NCBI GenBank assembly: GCA_029940245.1
Contig: JAOZRF010000009.1
Coordinates: 7,541-15,603, forward strand
Source: Desulfobacula sp.
GTDB taxonomy: Bacteria > Desulfobacterota > Desulfobacteria > Desulfobacterales > Desulfobacteraceae
Reading direction: 5' to 3'
DNA length: 8,063 nucleotides
The translations under genes were made by a program, and so were the position numbers. This document shows, one piece after another, positions 5,289 to 8,063 of the stretch. A model generated the notes under the pieces. The model saw only the letters and a list, made by a program, of their open reading frames with translations, searched no databases and had not been told where the DNA came from. Positions within the stretch are counted from its first letter, which is position 1; each line of letters opens with the position of its first letter.

Positions 5289-5319
5289 AATCGTTACCGG
5301 TGCAAAGCCCGGAGGATAA
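5167..5319 (+). pseudogene. GlcF/LutA-type CCG-domain protein, C-terminal remnant
   Basis: Read in the frame starting at 5167, the sequence gives IKDVNTTGADFLVTSCPACM and IQLSHGVRRNGLKTKVCHIS, ending EIVTGAKPGG and TAA at 5317-5319. GADxxVTSCPxCMxQL-HG is the last Cys-rich segment of a CCG (heterodisulfide reductase D-like) domain, as in GlcF, LldE or LutA. CPAC replaces the more usual CPGC. Only about 50 C-terminal residues survive of a protein that is normally about 240-430 residues. It starts inside the end of the GlcD remnant, so one deletion joined glcD's 5' part to glcF's 3' part and shifted the frame. It resembles, but is not identical to, the corresponding region of the intact fusion protein downstream (TDCPGCVMQL at residues 690-699). 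Confidence 0.78.
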
Positions 5320-5379
5320 TAAAATCAGAGCTGACTTTGGTGGCTTGAAATAAAACTATTTTTTATAGGAATCACAAGA

Positions 5380-5940
5380 ATGGGGGGAAATAATTTAATC
5401 CGGATAATGACAGAGAAGGCGGCTGCCGTTGGAACCATTGTCCATGAAATATCTTCGGTTTTTGATGCAATTGAGTATGCTGTTGACCTGAACAAGAAGA
5501 AAAACTTGAAAACCATTGCCTGCCCCGGCCTGGATCCGGAAGATCAGGAAAAGCTGCAAGAGCTGTGTAAATCTTCAGGCATGGATCTTCTGGAAGAGCC
5601 ATTACGAAATCATGCCCTTTTGCTGGACACTTCATTAACCTGGGTTAATTATGGCATTGCCGAAACAGGCACCCTGATGCTGGCATCTGACTCTGAAGAA
5701 ATCCGCATCGCCACCATGCTGGCAAAAATTCATATCGCCATGCTGCCCGTATCAAAAATAAGGCCGGACTCTGTATCCATTGAAGCAGACCTCGATAATA
5801 TCCTGAAAAAAAAGTCTGCCTCCTACACGGCCTTTATTACCGGTGCCAGCCGGACGGCGGACATTGAACGGGTGCTGGCCATAGGTGTACACGGCCCGGT
5901 TGAGCTTCATTTACTCTTGATAAGGCAGATGCAGCCATGA
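5380..5940 (+). CDS. lutC: LUD-domain protein, LutC/LldG-like lactate utilisation subunit
   Basis: The 186-residue protein is one LUD domain (PF02589) over most of its length. Hallmarks are YGIAETGTLML (91-101), ITGASRTADIERVL (153-166) and GVHGPVELHLLLI (169-181). LutC/LldG works with LutA and LutB in the cytoplasmic Fe-S lactate dehydrogenase that oxidises L-lactate to pyruvate; its own biochemical role is not well defined. The ATG at 5380 has a modest TAGGA site 9 bases upstream; an internal ATG at 5407 is possible but would cut family sequence. The stop overlaps the next start as ATGA, so the two genes are translationally coupled. The usual LutABC order is changed: LutC comes first and the LutA and LutB functions are fused downstream. 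The gene begins 60 bases after the broken glcD-glcF scar, with no clear promoter of its own. Confidence 0.88.
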   Translation: MGGNNLIRIMTEKAAAVGTIVHEISSVFDAIEYAVDLNKKKNLKTIACPGLDPEDQEKLQELCKSSGMDLLEEPLRNHALLLDTSLTWVNYGIAETGTLMLASDSEEIRIATMLAKIHIAMLPVSKIRPDSVSIEADLDNILKKKSASYTAFITGASRTADIERVLAIGVHGPVELHLLLIRQMQP

Positions 5941-8063
5941 TAAAAACTGCCCAGGATATGAAATCCTATAAAAAACAGCTTCGCCAGGCCCTTGGCGATT
6001 CATTCTTACGTTCTGCCCTGGATGAGTTCAACACCGTCTATCGTAAAAACAGACCTGATGTTTACAAAGATATTGATTTTAACAGGATCAGGGATGCCAT
6101 TGCAGAACATAAGGACAGCATGATCCCCTTTCTTGAGGACCTGTTTGAAGAGTTCAAGCTAAATGCCCAAAAAGCCGGGGCCATTGTCCACAGGGCAAAG
6201 GATGCCAGGGCCGCCAATGAGATCATTGCAGGGATTGCTAAAGAAAACAAGGTTGAAAAAATTATTAAATCCAAATCCATGACAGCAGAAGAAACCTTTT
6301 TAAATGACCACCTTGAAGAACAGGGTTTTATGGTCACGGAAACGGATCTTGGGGAATGGATCATCCAGCTTAAGCATGAAGGCCCTTCCCACATGGTCAT
6401 GCCCGCCATTCATCTTTCCAGGTACCAGGTAGGAGAATTATTTGAAAAACAAACAGATTTAAAAGTGGATGCACAAAATATTGACAAACTGGTCAAGGTG
6501 GCAAGACATGAGCTTCGCCCCGGATTTTTTGAGGCAGACATGGGGATTTCCGGCGCTAATTTTGCCATAGCAGATTCCGGCACCCTTGGCATGGTCACCA
6601 ATGAAGGCAATATGCGTTTGACCACGACGCTTCCCAGGGTTCATGTGGCCCTGGTAGGCTTTGACAAACTGGTGCCAGATCTTGGGTCTGCCCTGCGCAT
6701 TTTAAAACTTTTGCCCAGGAATGCAACGGGCCAGGCCATAACCTCCTATGTGACCTGGATCAAAGGGGCCAACCAAAGTTTGAATACCCCATCAGGGAAA
6801 AAAGAGATGCATGTGGTTTTTCTGGACAATGGCCGTCTTTCCCTTTCAAAGGACCCCGTGTTTAATACAAGTCTTCGGTGCATCCGGTGCGGGGCCTGCG
6901 CCAATGTCTGTCCCATCTACTCCAAAGTTGGGGGGCACAAATATGGTCATGTTTATATTGGCGCTATTGGCCTGATTTTAACCTTATTCTTTCATGGCAG
7001 GGATAATGACCGGGCCATTGTAAGAAACTGCATCAACTGCCAGGCCTGCAAGGAAGTGTGCCCCGTTGGTATTGATCTTCCCCATCTTATCAAAAAGACC
7101 TATGCTCGGGTGATAAAAGAAGAAGGTAAAACTCCCGTTAAAAATTTTATTCTGTCAAAGGTGATGAAGAACAGGAAGCTGTTTCATTTTATCCTGAGAA
7201 AAGCATATCTTGCCCAGCAGCCCCTTTCCAAGGGCAGACCCTTGATACGGCATCTGCCAAATTTCCTGGAAAAAAATCATGGATTCAGGAGTCTGCCCAC
7301 CATTGCCAAAACCCCGCTGCGGGATATCTGGGAAACCATTAATTTCAAACTGGAGAATCCATCCTTTAAAATCGCTCTTTTTGCCGGATGTGCCATGGAT
7401 TTTATCTATCCAGACCATGGAAAAGACCTTTTAAAACTTCTGAAAAAGGCCAATGTACAGGTGGATTTTCCCATGGATCAGACCTGCTGCGGCCTGCCGG
7501 CCATGATGGCGGCAGAAGAAAAAACAGCCAGAGAGCTTGCCGTTCAGAACATCCAGGCTTTTAGTGCAAAACATTATGATTATATTTTGACCCTGTGCGC
7601 ATCATGTGCCTCCCATCTGACCCACAATTATGAAAGGATTTTCAGGGAGGCTGAAAAACCTGCCTCTGATTTTGAACCTGGCTCTGATCTTAAATTATTT
7701 ACAGATAAAATCATCGACTTTTCATCTTTTATGGATAAGGTATGCAGGTTTCCTGAAACCCTACAGAATATCAATACAAAAGTGACTTATCATGCTCCCT
7801 GTCATCTGTGCCGGGGACTTCATGTGACAGATGAGCCAAGAGCCCTGATTCAAAAGGCCGGATATACCTATGTTCCCTCGAAGGATGAAGATGTCTGCTG
7901 CGGATTCGGCGGTTCTTATTCCGTGGATTTCCCTGAAATATCCTCGGAAATCCTTAAAAAAAAGCTGGATAATGTTGAGGCTTCAGGCGCCGACATACTG
8001 GTAACAGACTGCCCCGGCTGTGTCATGCAGTTAAAAGGCGGGCTTGACAAGCGGCAGAGCCCA
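5937..8063 (+). CDS. LutB-LutA fusion: LUD / ferredoxin / double-CCG lactate dehydrogenase subunit (partial)
   Basis: The frame is open from ATG 5937 (4-bp overlap with lutC) to the window edge, at least 709 codons. Domains in order: a LutB-type LUD domain (about 50-300) with ADSGTLGMVTNEGNMRL (D213, T216, N222-N225) and HVVFLDNGR; a bacterial ferredoxin pair with two CxxCxxCxxxCP motifs (C315-C325 and C365-C375); then two CCG domains as in LutA/GlcF/HdrD. The first CCG has C485, CCG at 517-519 and CxxC at 554/557; the second has C622/C625, CCG at 654-656 and CPGC at 692-695. In LutABC these are separate proteins; the single-chain form is known from Desulfovibrio (DVU3033 type, about 717 residues), so probably fewer than 20-30 residues are missing. 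All cluster cysteines look intact. It likely oxidises lactate with LutC and passes electrons to a membrane or flavoprotein acceptor not seen here. Confidence 0.9.
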   Translation, partial: MIKTAQDMKSYKKQLRQALGDSFLRSALDEFNTVYRKNRPDVYKDIDFNRIRDAIAEHKDSMIPFLEDLFEEFKLNAQKAGAIVHRAKDARAANEIIAGIAKENKVEKIIKSKSMTAEETFLNDHLEEQGFMVTETDLGEWIIQLKHEGPSHMVMPAIHLSRYQVGELFEKQTDLKVDAQNIDKLVKVARHELRPGFFEADMGISGANFAIADSGTLGMVTNEGNMRLTTTLPRVHVALVGFDKLVPDLGSALRILKLLPRNATGQAITSYVTWIKGANQSLNTPSGKKEMHVVFLDNGRLSLSKDPVFNTSLRCIRCGACANVCPIYSKVGGHKYGHVYIGAIGLILTLFFHGRDNDRAIVRNCINCQACKEVCPVGIDLPHLIKKTYARVIKEEGKTPVKNFILSKVMKNRKLFHFILRKAYLAQQPLSKGRPLIRHLPNFLEKNHGFRSLPTIAKTPLRDIWETINFKLENPSFKIALFAGCAMDFIYPDHGKDLLKLLKKANVQVDFPMDQTCCGLPAMMAAEEKTARELAVQNIQAFSAKHYDYILTLCASCASHLTHNYERIFREAEKPASDFEPGSDLKLFTDKIIDFSSFMDKVCRFPETLQNINTKVTYHAPCHLCRGLHVTDEPRALIQKAGYTYVPSKDEDVCCGFGGSYSVDFPEISSEILKKKLDNVEASGADILVTDCPGCVMQLKGGLDKRQSP

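Noticed and set aside
6062..6409. Minus-strand 115-codon open frame within the LutB-LutA fusion
   Set aside because: Antisense to a well-conserved LUD domain, with no family similarity or ribosome site.
1..8063. CRISPR array, tRNA or rRNA genes
   Set aside because: No regularly spaced direct repeats and no recognisable tRNA or rRNA segments were seen on either strand.

Overview
The window looks like part of the chromosome of an anaerobic, probably sulfate-reducing Desulfobacterota bacterium (Desulfobacteraceae-like). This is inferred from gene content: a corrinoid-dependent methyltransferase set, an electron transfer flavoprotein end, and a Lut/Lld-type lactate oxidation module whose Fe-S subunit is fused to CCG domains. 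No rRNA, tRNA or CRISPR was seen.

Layout. (1) Positions 1-64 are the 3' end of etfA, closed by a strong terminator (82-118). (2) Positions 119-796 hold degraded material: an internal fragment of acetate kinase on the minus strand (119-253), a toxin-antitoxin style promoter with a tandem 10-bp repeat, a 157-bp foldback element resembling a MITE (327-483), and a toxin-antitoxin remnant in which a frameshifted ribbon-helix-helix antitoxin start is joined to the last ~45 residues of a ParE/RelE-type toxin. (3) A bidirectional terminator (817-852) separates this from a minus-strand operon running 3770 to 870: an MttB-superfamily methyltransferase without pyrrolysine, a corrinoid protein, and a methyl-corrinoid:tetrahydrofolate methyltransferase. 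Together these are a complete methyl-transfer relay from a quaternary amine (substrate unknown) to tetrahydrofolate. (4) A divergent plus-strand gene (3954-4745) encodes a two-cluster Fe-S protein of the QueG-like family. It lacks the usual QueG active-site motif and could serve corrinoid reactivation. (5) Positions 4840-5319 hold a second set of broken genes: a truncated MTH1187-family thiamine-binding protein, the first ~62 residues of a GlcD-type FAD-linked oxidase, and the last ~48 residues of a GlcF/LutA-type CCG protein, the last two joined by a deletion. (6) Positions 5380-8063 hold an intact LutC/LldG-like LUD protein overlapping by 4 bp with a large LutB-LutA fusion (at least 709 residues, running off the window end).

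How it fits together. The intact genes give methyl-group capture from a methylated amine and oxidation of lactate or a similar 2-hydroxy acid. The broken genes (glcD, glcF, ackA), together with etfA, belong to the same kind of lactate-oxidation and acetate/ATP neighbourhood known from Desulfovibrio. One reading is that a GlcD/GlcF-type dehydrogenase was lost while the Lut-type one was kept. The ackA fragment may have come from the same cluster, but this is inference.
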